Origin: Donghicola sp041224595
GTDB lineage: Bacteria; Pseudomonadota; Alphaproteobacteria; Rhodobacterales; Rhodobacteraceae
DNA: 64,000 bases
Assembly (NCBI RefSeq): GCF_041224595.1
Contig: NZ_JBGFGN010000131.1
Location: 1 to 64,000 of the forward strand
Direction: 5' to 3'
Position numbers and translations under genes: made by a program. The notes beneath the pieces are model-generated. The model worked only from the letters and a program-made list of their open reading frames with translations. It had not been told where the DNA came from and searched no databases. Positions within the stretch are counted from its first letter, which is position 1, and the number at the start of each line of letters is the position of its first letter. Positions 1-8,340 of this stretch are shown here, piece after piece.

Positions 1-141
1 GCCGTCGATCTGGTCGTACGCTTTGAAGTCACCGAAGTACTTGGTGATCGCTGCGGTCAGAGTGGTCTTACCGTGGTCAACGTGACCAATGGTGCCGATG
101 TTGACGTGCGGTTTGCTACGCTCAAACTTTTCCTTTGCCAT
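1..141 (-). CDS. tuf: Elongation factor Tu, N-terminal part (runs off window edge)
   Basis: The minus strand encodes the first 47 residues of EF-Tu, beginning MAKEKFERSKPHVNIGTIGH and continuing through the P-loop GHVDHGKT (residues about 19-26) of the G domain. EF-Tu delivers aminoacyl-tRNA to the ribosome in a GTP-dependent way. The ATG is at 139-141 with a GAGG-type ribosome site just upstream. The rest of the gene lies outside the window. Identity is certain from the G1 motif and N-terminus; which tuf copy it is cannot be told. Confidence 0.97.
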   Translation of the reverse strand, partial: MAKEKFERSKPHVNIGTIGHVDHGKTTLTAAITKYFGDFKAYDQIDG

Positions 142-317
142 CGATGGCGCCTCGTAGTTGGGGGGGCAGCCTGCCCCGGTTCAGCATCGCGGGCGATGTA
201 TTGGACGCACAGAAGAAAATCAAGCGTCAGATGACATAGAGAACGCGAGAAGCGGGGTTGTGTCGTTGTCGCACCGGTCGCAGGCGGGAATTTTCGATGA
301 TCCGCTCTTGGGTTGGC

Positions 318-989
318 CTATTCGGCGGCGATTTCGGCGGGCGCGATCTCTGGGTCTACGGTCACCGGGGTTTCAGCGGTGTCTTCGCCCTCTGCCTCTG
401 GCGCTTCGGCGGTTTCGGCGCTCTCTTCGCGGTCATCGACATAGGGTTCGACCGGGGGGACATCGAGGCCGAACTCCTCGATGTTGTTTTTCAGCCAGTT
501 CTCGATGCGCTTGGCCGCATTGTAAGACAGATTTGCCATCTGCTCTTCGCGGGTCTGGGTCAGGCCGGAGCCCACAACGGATTTTCCGTTCAGCGATTCG
601 AGCGCCATGATGCGCTCCGGCTCGTCATTCACCTTTTCGCCCTTTTCGTCATCCCAGAGGGTGACGTTCAGGATCACGACCGATTTCGGCGCCAGCACCA
701 GCGGGATGCCCGTCTGCGCGACCACGTAGCCATCGACGCTGATCCCGAGGTGGTAGAGCTTGTCGCCCTCGTAGCGGCCGAAGCGGTCAGAGATCGCAGC
801 GCGCATGGTGTCCACCCACTCTTCGGGGGCGACATCACGGGACAGCGGCCCCTGCACAGGATGGGGCGCGACGACCACATTGTGACCCAAGCGGAAGTGA
901 CCGAGCGGCACCGGCGGCTGATCCAGATCGGATTTATTGCCACAGGCGGCGAGGATACAAAGCATGGCGATGGCAAAAAAACGGGTCAT
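318..989 (-). CDS. Putative outer-membrane or periplasmic lipoprotein, unknown function
   Basis: A 223-residue protein with a lipoprotein signal: short basic start, hydrophobic stretch and lipobox LAAC with Cys16 as predicted lipidation site. The middle (about 40-175) looks globular and the last 45 residues are rich in Glu, Ala and Pro, a likely disordered tail. I recognise no enzyme motif. It lies 176 bp upstream of tuf on the same strand, separated by the tuf promoter region, so it is probably its own unit. Lipid anchoring is a good prediction; a role in the envelope is inference. Confidence 0.8.
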   Translation of the reverse strand: MTRFFAIAMLCILAACGNKSDLDQPPVPLGHFRLGHNVVVAPHPVQGPLSRDVAPEEWVDTMRAAISDRFGRYEGDKLYHLGISVDGYVVAQTGIPLVLAPKSVVILNVTLWDDEKGEKVNDEPERIMALESLNGKSVVGSGLTQTREEQMANLSYNAAKRIENWLKNNIEEFGLDVPPVEPYVDDREESAETAEAPEAEGEDTAETPVTVDPEIAPAEIAAE

Positions 990-1076
990 ATTGGCTCCGG
1001 TCGCGGGTTCGCTGAGGGGGATAGCCTGTTTTCCGCCGGAGTAGCAACGCTAGATCCCCCGCCGTGGACCGGCAAG

Positions 1077-1409
1077 TCAGTGTCCCGCAGTGTTCGAAAA
1101 AACAAAGATCGTCATCACGCCTGCCAAAATCAGCCCGATTCCCAGTAAGGCGGGCAGATCCAGCCGGTCGTGGAACACCACCCAACCGACGATCGAAATC
1201 AGCACGACGCCAAGGCCGCTCCAGACGGCGTACACAATTCCAACGGGGAGGACACGCAAGGCAATGGTCAGCAGGTAAAAGGCCGCAAGATAGCTCACGA
1301 TCATGACAGCCGTCGGCCCCATGCGGGTGAACTCTTCGGTCTTTTTCAAGGCGGAGGTGCCGATCACTTCGCACACGATCGCGGTCGCCAAGGCCAGATA
1401 GGGCAGCAT
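1077..1409 (-). CDS. Small multidrug resistance (EmrE/SugE-type) efflux protein
   Basis: 110 residues with four predicted membrane helices, the SMR length. The conserved membrane Glu lies in AIVCEVIGTSALK (Glu14), the residue that couples proton and drug binding in EmrE; the helix-3 motif GIVYAVWSGLG is also typical. Members export quaternary ammonium or other cationic compounds as antiparallel dimers in the inner membrane. The start at 1407-1409 has AAGG about 9 bases upstream; an in-frame ATG six codons earlier is an alternative. It is divergent from the P450 gene. The substrate cannot be told from sequence. Confidence 0.9.
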   Translation of the reverse strand: MLPYLALATAIVCEVIGTSALKKTEEFTRMGPTAVMIVSYLAAFYLLTIALRVLPVGIVYAVWSGLGVVLISIVGWVVFHDRLDLPALLGIGLILAGVMTIFVFSNTAGH

Positions 1410-1478
1410 TTGAACACCTTTCCTCATTGCCAGACCGTCTCCTTCGCCTAAGTTCTCATGGCAAGAGAGAGGTTGAAC

Positions 1479-2861
1479 ATGGTCCAGTCCGGCTTTCCTG
1501 TTCGCGTCCCCTTGGTGACAGAACCCATGGGCGTTTTGAAGAGTTTGCAAACCGCGCGGCGAAACGTGCTGGAAATTCTGCCTGAAATCGCGACACGCCA
1601 ACCGATGGTGTCCGGACGCACGGGCAAGCGTTGGCACATGGTCATGGATCCTGACGCCCTGGGGCAGATCCTGCGGGACAAGCTGCCGGACTACCCGAAA
1701 TCTGATGTGACCAAAGACCTGCTGCGCCCCGCCATCGGCGAGAGCCTGTTCATTGCAGAGGGGCAGGAATGGCATTGGCAAAGGCGCACCGCCGCACCGT
1801 CCTTTTCCCACCGTCATGTGATGGCCTTGGCCCCTGTGATGTCGGCGGCAGCCGAGCGTGCGGTGCAGCGGCTCGAGGCTGCGGCGGGCAAGCGCGCCAT
1901 CAACATGTTCGACGAGATGGTGCAGACCACGTTCGAGGTGATCTCGGATGTGACCTTTTCAGGGGACGAAGGGTTCGACCGCGACGGCGTGCATCATGCG
2001 ATCGAGGCATACATCCAGAGCACGGCCAAGATTTCGCTGGGGGATATGCTGGGGCTGCCCAGTTGGGTGCCACGCCTGAGCCGGATTCGCAGTGGCGGGG
2101 CGCTGACCGACATGCAGCGTGTGGCCGACGAGGCGATCCAGCGCCGCCGTGCCTCGGGGCAACCGAATGCCGCGCCCGATCTGCTGGACCTGCTGCTGGC
2201 TGGGGCCGACCCCGAGTCGGGACGGCAGATGTCGACCGAGGAACTGCGGGACAACCTGCTGACCTTTATCGTGGCAGGGCACGAGACCACGGCGCTGTCC
2301 CTGTCGTGGGCCCTGTATCTGGTGGCGGGCGATCCACGGGTTCAGGACTTGGCCCGTGCCGAGGCGCAGTCGGTGCTGGGGGATCGGGTCGCTGGGGCCG
2401 AGGACGTGCCCAACCTGCCCTACATCCGGCAGATCGTGGACGAGGCGCTGCGGATGTATCCGCCGGCAGCGTTGGTATCGCGCACAGCGCGCAAGGCGGA
2501 TCGGCTCTGTGGGCGCGAGGTGTGGCCCGGAGATACGGTAATGATCCCGATTTACGCTTTGCACCGTAACAACCTACTCTGGGACGACCCGGATGCGTTC
2601 CGGCCCGAACGGTTTGCCGACCGCAAGGCGATTCGGCGCTACGCCTATCTGCCGTTCGGGGACGGTCCGAGGATCTGTATCGGCGCGAGCTTTGCCCTCA
2701 CCGAGGCTGTGATTATTCTGGCGACACTCTTGGCGCGCTATCGCTTTGATCTGGTGCCTGGTCGCCCCCCGAAACCTGTTATGATTCTCACACTGCGGCC
2801 CGATGGGGGAGTTTGGTTAATGCTTGAGCCAAGACCAGCGAATCAACTAAAGCGTGTGTGA
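1479..2861 (+). CDS. Cytochrome P450
   Basis: About 460 residues with all P450 landmarks: I-helix AGHETT near residue 266 (oxygen activation), K-helix ExxR in DEALRMYPP, and the haem-ligand loop FGDGPRICIG near residue 400 with the proximal Cys. It would hydroxylate or otherwise oxidise an organic substrate using electrons from a ferredoxin or similar donor; no redox partner is adjacent, although a ferredoxin-reductase-like gene lies near 52.4 kb. I chose the ATG at 1479 because GAGAGG precedes it; an upstream ATG at 1458 would add seven residues and has no good ribosome site. The substrate is unknown. Confidence 0.93.
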   Translation: MVQSGFPVRVPLVTEPMGVLKSLQTARRNVLEILPEIATRQPMVSGRTGKRWHMVMDPDALGQILRDKLPDYPKSDVTKDLLRPAIGESLFIAEGQEWHWQRRTAAPSFSHRHVMALAPVMSAAAERAVQRLEAAAGKRAINMFDEMVQTTFEVISDVTFSGDEGFDRDGVHHAIEAYIQSTAKISLGDMLGLPSWVPRLSRIRSGGALTDMQRVADEAIQRRRASGQPNAAPDLLDLLLAGADPESGRQMSTEELRDNLLTFIVAGHETTALSLSWALYLVAGDPRVQDLARAEAQSVLGDRVAGAEDVPNLPYIRQIVDEALRMYPPAALVSRTARKADRLCGREVWPGDTVMIPIYALHRNNLLWDDPDAFRPERFADRKAIRRYAYLPFGDGPRICIGASFALTEAVIILATLLARYRFDLVPGRPPKPVMILTLRPDGGVWLMLEPRPANQLKRV

Positions 2862-3235
2862 GCAGAAATTAGTCCGCCCCGAGCGCATTTTCGTCCAGCG
2901 CATGCAAGAAAATATGCGTCTAGAAACTACCCATTTGCGACAAACATCTGTTTCTTAATCGAAAATGATTAACTATCCTTTAATAATTTTTCTGCAATGG
3001 CGTCATTTCTTGTTGCCAATATACTTTCGATAGCTTATCGTCTGTCGTATAGTTGAAGTACTTTTTAGTATGTTTCGCTGGGGCTCCTCAGACTTCGTGA
3101 GTGGTGGTCGTAATTAGGAGCCCCGGCAATTTCCTTCAACGCGTCACTATCCCCCTTCACTTGTCAGTTGTTCTTTCAGCATCCTGAAAGTGCGTTCATC
3201 CGTGCACGCCCGAAAGATGATACTCATTACGCTTG
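2862..3235. other. Gene-free AT-rich intergenic stretch
   Basis: No convincing reading frame on either strand. It is clearly AT-richer than its surroundings and contains one isolated stem-loop (3077-3127, listed separately). The P450 gene ends on the left and the pheT terminator lies on the right, so any promoter here would have no annotated gene to drive. Confidence 0.6.
3077..3127. other. Orphan stem-loop in the P450-pheT gap
   Basis: GGGGCTCCT (3080-3088) is perfectly complementary to AGGAGCCCC (3116-3124) across a 27-base loop, and the pairing extends by GC and one G-U pair on the outer side. There is no T-run on either side, so it is not a classical terminator. It could be a small RNA, a processed 3' end or an operator-like dyad. 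Confidence 0.5.
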
Positions 3236-3239
3236 CAAC

Positions 3240-3268
3240 AAAAACGCCGCCCAAAACGGGGCGGCGTT
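3240..3268 (-). terminator. Rho-independent terminator of pheT
   Basis: AACGCCGCCC (3243-3252) pairs with GGGCGGCGTT (3259-3268). On the minus strand the stem is followed by a run of T. It lies 29 bases after the pheT stop codon. Confidence 0.88.
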
Positions 3269-3296
3269 CGGTGTTTTCAGACTTTGAGGGGATACG

Positions 3297-5693
3297 TTAG
3301 CCGCGCAGGGTGGCTCCGGTCGCCTTCTGAACCTTTTCCACGATCTTGGTGCTGATCGCCTCGAGGTCTTTTTCCTTGAGCGTTGTCTCAGTCGGCTGAA
3401 TGCGCACGGTGATGGCGAGGCTCTTTTTGCCCTCACCCAGCGAGCCGCCGATGAATTCGTCGAACACGCGGACCTCTTCGATCAAGGCCTTGTCGGCACC
3501 TGCGGCGGCGTTCACCAGCGTCAGCGCCTCGACATTCGCGTCCACGACAAAGGCGAAGTCACGCTCGACCGCCTGCAGGTCACTGACCTTGAGCGCGGGG
3601 CGGGTGGTTGCGGCCTTGCGGGGCAGCGGGATTTCGGCGGGCCAGATGGTAAAGGCGACAGCGGGACCTTTGACGTCCATCGCGTCCAGCACTTTGGGGT
3701 GCAGTTCGCCGAACACCGCGAGGGTCTTTTTCGGACCAAGGCAGATGCGGCCCGAGCGGCCCGGGTGGAACCATTCGGCGGTGTCGCGCATGATCTGGAC
3801 CTTGGCGGGGGCGCCGATGGCCGACAGGATCGCCTCGACGTCCGCTTTGGCGTCGTAGACATCAACGGGGCGCGAGGCGCCGTGGGTGTCCTTGGGGCCC
3901 GTCCGACCGACGAGGATACCGCTGATCTGGGTGTGCTGCTCGCCCGGTTCACCGCCGTGGAAGGCAGGACCACATTCGAACAGGGCCAGATCGTTGAAAC
4001 CGCGCGCTTGGTTCCGGCTGGCAGCGGCCAAGAGGCCGGGTAGCAGGTCGGGGCGCATGTGGCTCATTTCCGAGGAGATCGGGTTTTCCAGACGGGTGGC
4101 ATCAGTGCCGCCGCCGAACAGAGCCGCCTGCTTGCCGTCGATGAAGCTGTAGGTCACGCATTCGTTGTAGCCGAGGCTGGCAGCGGTGCGGCGACCGATG
4201 CTTTCGCGCTTCTGCATCGGGGTCAGGATCTGCTTGGGCACGTCGGTCGTCATGCGGGGCAACGGCTTGCCCACCAGCTTGGTGAGCGAGGCCATGCGAG
4301 CGACTTCTTCGACCAGATCCGCTTCGCCCAAGACGTCAGGACGCCAGCTGGGAACGTGGGCCATGTCGCCTTCCATGACGAAACCAAGCGCTTCGAGGGT
4401 CGCGCGCTGGGTTTCAGCGGGGATTTCCATGCCGACAAGGCTCTGGCAGCGGTCGGTGTCCAGCTTGTAGGCGCGGGAATGGTCGGGCAGTTCGCCGGCC
4501 ATGACCACTTCGGACGCCTCGCCGCCACAGAGATCAAGGATCATCTGGGTCGCGGCCTCTAGGCCTTCGGGGGTCCAAGCGGGGTCGATGCCACGTTCGA
4601 AACGGTAGCGCGCGTCGGAGTTGATCTTCAGCGCGCGGCCGGTCAGCGCGGTGCGGACAGTGTCAAAGAACGCGGCCTCGAGGAAAACATTGGTCGTCTC
4701 GTCGGTACAGCCAGAGGGCAGACCGCCCATGACGCCCGCGATGGATTCGACGCCGTTGTCATCGCTGATCACGGTCATGCCGGGCTGCAGCGTGTATTCT
4801 TTTTCATCCAGCGCAACCAGTGTTTCGCCGCCCTGAGCCGCGTGAACGCGCAGGTTGCCAGCAACTTTGTCCGCGTCAAACACGTGCAGCGGGCGGTTGC
4901 GGTCATAGGTGAAGAAGTTGGTGATATCGACCAGAGCCGAGATCGGGCGCAGGCCGATGGCGCGCAGGTAGTCTTGCAGCCATGCGGGCGAGGGGCCGTT
5001 TTTCACCCCTTTGATCACGCGGCCGTAGAACACGGGGCAGCCTTCACGCGCGTCATCGTCGATGCTGACGGTGATCGGGCTGGGGAAGGTGCCAGCCACG
5101 GGGGTCACGGGTGCGGGCTTTAGCGTGCCGAGGCCGCGGGCGGCCAAATCCAGCGCGATGCCGCGCACGCCAAGGGCGTCGGGACGGTTCGGGGTGATCG
5201 CGATCTCGATCACGGGATCAACCTTGGCCGGATCGTTTTCCGCCAGCCAGTCGGTGAACTTCTGACCGACCTCGCCCGAGGGCAGTTCGATGATGCCGTT
5301 GTGTTCGTCCGACAACTCCATTTCGCGCTCGGAGCACATCATGCCATAGCTTTCGATGCCACGGATTTTGCCCACGTTGATGGTGATGTCGATGCCGGGA
5401 ACATAGGTGCCGGGCTTGGCGACCACGACGGTGATGCCCGCGCGGGCGTTCGGCGCGCCGCAGATGATTTGCAGCTCGCCATCATCGGTGGCGACCGTGC
5501 AGACGTTCAGTTTGTCTGCATCGGGGTGCTTCTCGGCGGTCAGCACCTTGCCGATGGTAAAGGCACCCAGTTTCTCGGCAGGGTTTTCAACGCCTTCGAC
5601 CTCTAGGCCCAGATCGGTCAGGGCATAGAGGATCTCGTCCAGAGTGGCCGAGGTATCGAGGTGTGACTTGAGCCAGGACAGGGTGAACTTCAT
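3297..5693 (-). CDS. pheT: Phenylalanine-tRNA ligase beta subunit
   Basis: 798 residues, the full length of bacterial PheT. Domains in order: N-terminal B1 and an inserted EMAP/Trbp111-like tRNA-binding domain (about 40-150), the B3/B4 region with the editing site (about 210-380), the B5 DNA-binding-like fold (about 400-475), the catalytic-like core, and a C-terminal FDX-ACB anticodon-binding domain (about 700-798). Together with PheS it forms the cytoplasmic alpha2-beta2 enzyme that charges tRNA-Phe. It is the last gene of the minus-strand run pheS-yrhK-VOC-pheT and is followed by a strong terminator. Confidence 0.97.
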   Translation of the reverse strand: MKFTLSWLKSHLDTSATLDEILYALTDLGLEVEGVENPAEKLGAFTIGKVLTAEKHPDADKLNVCTVATDDGELQIICGAPNARAGITVVVAKPGTYVPGIDITINVGKIRGIESYGMMCSEREMELSDEHNGIIELPSGEVGQKFTDWLAENDPAKVDPVIEIAITPNRPDALGVRGIALDLAARGLGTLKPAPVTPVAGTFPSPITVSIDDDAREGCPVFYGRVIKGVKNGPSPAWLQDYLRAIGLRPISALVDITNFFTYDRNRPLHVFDADKVAGNLRVHAAQGGETLVALDEKEYTLQPGMTVISDDNGVESIAGVMGGLPSGCTDETTNVFLEAAFFDTVRTALTGRALKINSDARYRFERGIDPAWTPEGLEAATQMILDLCGGEASEVVMAGELPDHSRAYKLDTDRCQSLVGMEIPAETQRATLEALGFVMEGDMAHVPSWRPDVLGEADLVEEVARMASLTKLVGKPLPRMTTDVPKQILTPMQKRESIGRRTAASLGYNECVTYSFIDGKQAALFGGGTDATRLENPISSEMSHMRPDLLPGLLAAASRNQARGFNDLALFECGPAFHGGEPGEQHTQISGILVGRTGPKDTHGASRPVDVYDAKADVEAILSAIGAPAKVQIMRDTAEWFHPGRSGRICLGPKKTLAVFGELHPKVLDAMDVKGPAVAFTIWPAEIPLPRKAATTRPALKVSDLQAVERDFAFVVDANVEALTLVNAAAGADKALIEEVRVFDEFIGGSLGEGKKSLAITVRIQPTETTLKEKDLEAISTKIVEKVQKATGATLRG

Positions 5694-5767
5694 CGCCGCG
5701 CGCCTTTATTTGTCAGGTTTCATTCGAGGCACGGCATAGCCCATAGGGCGGCAGGGGGAAAGAGGGG

Positions 5768-6148
5768 TTAGGCCTCGTATAGTTCGAGCGGCAGGCCATC
5801 TGGATCGGCAAAGAAGGTAAACCGCTTGCCCGTCAGGGAATCGGTGCGGATTTCTTCGACGGCGACGCCTTGGGCTTCGAGGTGCTGTTTGGTTTTGGCG
5901 ACGTCCGCGACGGTGAACGCCAGATGCCGCAGGCCCTGCGCTTCGGGGTAGCTGGGGCGCGCGGGGGCACCCGGAAAGCTAAAGAGTTCGATCTGCGCAC
6001 CCGCCAGCGCGATATCCAGCTTCCAGCTGTCGCGGGCTTCGCGATAGATTTCCGCGATGATCTGCCCGCCAAGGATGTCGGTGTAAAAGGTTTTGGACCG
6101 CGCGTAATCGCTGGCGATGATCGCCACGTGGTGGATGGCGTGCAGCAT
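5768..6148 (-). CDS. VOC-fold (glyoxalase/YaeR-like) protein
   Basis: 126 residues, a single vicinal-oxygen-chelate domain. Probable metal ligands are visible in order: HHVAI (His6 or His7), the Glu of QIELFSF, the His of GLRHLAF and the Glu of PLELYE. The size and the DPDGLPLELYE ending match the YaeR/SMU1112c group, usually annotated as glyoxalase-like proteins of unproven substrate. Its ATG overlaps the stop of the upstream yrhK-like gene (ATGA), so the two are translationally coupled. It sits between pheS and pheT, which is unusual; no functional link is evident. Confidence 0.85.
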   Translation of the reverse strand: MLHAIHHVAIIASDYARSKTFYTDILGGQIIAEIYREARDSWKLDIALAGAQIELFSFPGAPARPSYPEAQGLRHLAFTVADVAKTKQHLEAQGVAVEEIRTDSLTGKRFTFFADPDGLPLELYEA

Positions 6149-6438
6149 CAGGTCTCCGTTTCGCCGTGGGCCAGTTTTTCAAATTTGCCCATGCGATAGA
6201 GCTGGATTTCGCGGACCAACCGGATCGTCGGTTTGGCGCAAAAACAGAGCGATCCGAGGACGAACAGCCAGATCGCCGCCGTCTCCAGTGATTTCCAGAA
6301 GAACAGAACAGAGCCCACGAGAAACAGGATCGCCGCCGCGAAATCCACCAGCGTGTGCAGCAATTCATACCGCGCATACAGGCGTTCGGACTCGGGGCTT
6401 CGGGTGCGGTTCTGACTGTGAAACAGGGGCATTGGCAA
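6148..6438 (-). CDS. YrhK-like small membrane protein
   Basis: 96 residues. The central part YELLHTLVDFAAAILFLVGS with a second hydrophobic segment after it (about residues 25-75) gives two predicted membrane helices and matches the YrhK-like domain as I know it; function is unknown. The C-terminus is charged and cytoplasmic. It lies 57 bp downstream of pheS, past a possible weak terminator, and overlaps the VOC gene by the ATGA junction. Confidence 0.78.
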   Translation of the reverse strand: MPMPLFHSQNRTRSPESERLYARYELLHTLVDFAAAILFLVGSVLFFWKSLETAAIWLFVLGSLCFCAKPTIRLVREIQLYRMGKFEKLAHGETET

Positions 6439-6448
6439 TCCTTTGAAA

Positions 6449-6481
6449 CGAAAACAGGGCAGAGCTTAGCGCCCTGCCCTG
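6449..6481 (-). terminator. Possible weak terminator after pheS
   Basis: CAGGGCAG (6455-6462) pairs with CTGCCCTG (6474-6481). On the minus strand it is followed by TTTTCGTTTC. It lies between pheS and the yrhK-like gene and may reduce read-through towards pheT. Confidence 0.5.
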
Positions 6482-6495
6482 CTGTTTCAATCGCC

Positions 6496-7569
6496 TCAGC
6501 GGCTGAGGCCGCCGTGGAGCGTCGGCACATCCAGCGCTGAGAACCCGTAGTGGCGCAGCCAGCGCAAATCCGCGTCAAAGAAGGCGCGCAGATCAGGGAT
6601 GCCGTATTTCAGCATGGCCAAACGGTCGATCCCGAGGCCAAAGGCAAAGCCCTGCCACTGGGTCGAGTCGATGCCCGCGTTTTCCAGAACCTTGGGGTGA
6701 ACCATGCCCGAGCCGCCAGCTTCGAGCCAATCATCGCCCTCACCCAGCTTCAGCTGGCCATCGACCCACGAACAACGGAAGTCGATCTCGGCAGAAGGTT
6801 CGGTGAAGGGGAAGTGCGAGGCGCGGAAGCGAACTTCGACCTCGTCCACCTCAAAGAAGGCGGCGGCGAACTGCTCGAGCACCCACTTGAGGTTGGCCAT
6901 CGAGATGTCCTTGTCGATCGCCAGACCTTCGATCTGGTGGAACATGGGGGTGTGGGTCTGGTCATAATCCGAGCGGTACACACGTCCGGGCGCGATGATG
7001 CGGCAGGGCGCGCCATGCTTTTCCATATGACGAATCTGCACGGGGCTGGTGTGGGTGCGCAGTACGTGGGGCGGACGATCGTCGCCTTCGGCACGGTGCG
7101 TGTAGAAGGTGTCCATCTCGGCCCGCGCGGGGTGGTGGCCGGGGATGTTCAACGCATCGAAGTTGTACCAGTCGCTCTCGATCTGAGGCCCTTCGGCCAC
7201 CGAGAAGCCCATGTCAGCAAAAATCGCGGTGACCTCTTCGGTGACCTGGCTGATCGGATGGATTGATCCCTGACGCTGAGGACGAACCGGCAGGGTCACG
7301 TCCAGCCACTCAGCCTTTAGGCGAGCATCCAGCGCGGCGTCGGCCAACGCGGCCTTCTTCGCGGCTAGCGCTGCGTTGATCTCGTCCTTCAAGGCATTCA
7401 AAGCGGGGCCCGCAACCTGACGCTCTTCGGGGGTCATTTTGCCAAGCTCGCGCATTTTCAGGCTGATCTCGCCCTTCTTGCCGACGGCAGCCAGACGCAC
7501 CTCTTCGATGGTGGCTTCATCGCCAGCGGCCGCGATGGCCTCGATATATTTCGCGCGCAGATCGTCCAT
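6496..7569 (-). CDS. pheS: Phenylalanine-tRNA ligase alpha subunit
   Basis: 357 residues, normal for PheS. An N-terminal coiled coil (about 1-90) binds tRNA. The class II catalytic core follows, with motif 2 around RVYRSDYDQTHTPMFHQIEG and motif 3 near GFAFGLGIDRLAML (about 310-325). The start is supported by GGAGGG a few bases before the ATG. It pairs with PheT, encoded about 0.8 kb further on, with two unrelated genes between. The 393-bp gap upstream carries a large hairpin that could influence expression. Confidence 0.97.
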   Translation of the reverse strand: MDDLRAKYIEAIAAAGDEATIEEVRLAAVGKKGEISLKMRELGKMTPEERQVAGPALNALKDEINAALAAKKAALADAALDARLKAEWLDVTLPVRPQRQGSIHPISQVTEEVTAIFADMGFSVAEGPQIESDWYNFDALNIPGHHPARAEMDTFYTHRAEGDDRPPHVLRTHTSPVQIRHMEKHGAPCRIIAPGRVYRSDYDQTHTPMFHQIEGLAIDKDISMANLKWVLEQFAAAFFEVDEVEVRFRASHFPFTEPSAEIDFRCSWVDGQLKLGEGDDWLEAGGSGMVHPKVLENAGIDSTQWQGFAFGLGIDRLAMLKYGIPDLRAFFDADLRWLRHYGFSALDVPTLHGGLSR

Positions 7570-7663
7570 GACACCCTCCTTGGCTTTGGGCGCTTGCTAC
7601 CACAAGCGGGGCGGGACGCAAGAGTTTGGAGAGGACAGTGATGGCTTCGGGGCTGTGAGACGT

Positions 7664-7686
7664 GAGTATTTAAAGCAAAAAGAAGC
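7664..7686 (+). repeat. Dispersed GAGTATTT...AAAGAAG element, copy 1
   Basis: GAGTATTTAAAGCAAAAAGAAGC. It matches the copy at 7825-7847 in opposite orientation and further copies listed elsewhere in this window. Confidence 0.75.
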
Positions 7687-7755
7687 GTTAACGGAGTTTT
7701 AGGAATTTTAAGGTTTCAATATCCCTGCGGTACAGGCTGGAGAGCCGATGACCGC

Positions 7756-7836
7756 GCAAAGAGAAGCCACCTCGTCAGGCACCGCTCTGAGCAGCACATA
7801 GGTGTCTGATGAGGTGCACCTCTGGCTTCTTTTTGC
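7756..7836 (-). other. 81-nt hairpin upstream of pheS
   Basis: Outer arms: GCAAAGAGAAGCC (7756-7768) pairs with GGCTTCTTTTTGC (7824-7836) with one mismatch. Inner arms: CACCTCGTCAGGCACC (7768-7783) pairs with GGTGTCTGATGAGGTG (7801-7816) with two G-U pairs. A 17-base apical loop remains, and a 7-base bulge sits on the 7817-7823 side. The right outer arm is part of the dispersed repeat. This is far beyond chance for such a short region, but there is no flanking T-run. It could be an RNA leader, a small RNA or a folded repeat pair. Confidence 0.7.
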
Positions 7837-7847
7837 CAAAAATACTC
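7825..7847 (-). repeat. Dispersed GAGTATTT...AAAGAAG element, copy 2
   Basis: Read on the minus strand: GAGTATTTTTGGCAAAAAGAAGC form. It provides the right outer arm of the 81-nt hairpin. Confidence 0.78.
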
Positions 7848-7904
7848 AAATCTCCACATCAGCGATGGGTGTAGACACCGGCATTTTGTCAGCCGCCCCA
7901 CATA

Positions 7905-7935
7905 CGAAAAACGCGGACCCATTAGGGCCCGCGTT
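7905..7935 (-). terminator. Terminator of rpmI-rplT
   Basis: AACGCGGACCC (7910-7920) pairs with GGGCCCGCGTT (7925-7935), with one G-U pair and a short ATTA loop. On the minus strand it is followed by TTTTTCG. It lies 27 bases after the rplT stop. Confidence 0.85.
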
Positions 7936-7962
7936 TCAAATCTGGTGTCTCGTGGAACGAGA

Positions 7963-8328
7963 TTAGGCTGCCAGAGCGCCTTTTGCCTGATCAACGATCG
8001 CGCCGAAGGCTGCGGGCTCGTGAACGGCCAGGTCTGCCAAGACCTTACGGTCGACTGCGATGCCAGCTTTGTTCAGGCCGTTGATGAAGGCCGAGTAGGT
8101 CAGGCTCTCATCGTGCGCACGGACGGCTGCGTTGATACGCTGGATCCACAGGGCGCGGAAATTACGCTTACGGGCCTTACGGTCACGGGTTGCGTACTGG
8201 TTCGCCTTGTCGACGGCCTGCGCTGCAACCTTGAAGGTGTTCTTGCGGCGGCCGTAGTAACCTTTGGCCTGCTTGATGATCTTCTTGTGACGGGCGTGGG
8301 TGACGGTACCACCTTTGACTCGGGACAT
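7963..8328 (-). CDS. rplT: 50S ribosomal protein L20
   Basis: 121 residues. The highly basic N-terminal arm (MSRVKGGTVTHARHKKIIKQ, then GYYGRRKNTF) and the conserved core FRALWIQRINAA and LTYSAFINGLNKAG are diagnostic of L20, a primary 23S rRNA binding and assembly protein. It follows rpmI by 12 bp on the minus strand, the usual order. infC is not adjacent, so the infC-rpmI-rplT arrangement is not present here. Confidence 0.98.
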   Translation of the reverse strand: MSRVKGGTVTHARHKKIIKQAKGYYGRRKNTFKVAAQAVDKANQYATRDRKARKRNFRALWIQRINAAVRAHDESLTYSAFINGLNKAGIAVDRKVLADLAVHEPAAFGAIVDQAKGALAA

Positions 8329-8340
8329 TCCGTATTCTCC

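Larger units (their letters stand above)
7570..7904. other. pheS-rplT gap with inverted repeat elements
   Basis: No coding frame is convincing. The gap holds two opposite copies of the dispersed GAGTATTT element (7664-7686 and 7825-7847) and an 81-nt dyad (7756-7836). It must also contain the pheS promoter unless transcription continues from rplT past its terminator. Confidence 0.6.
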
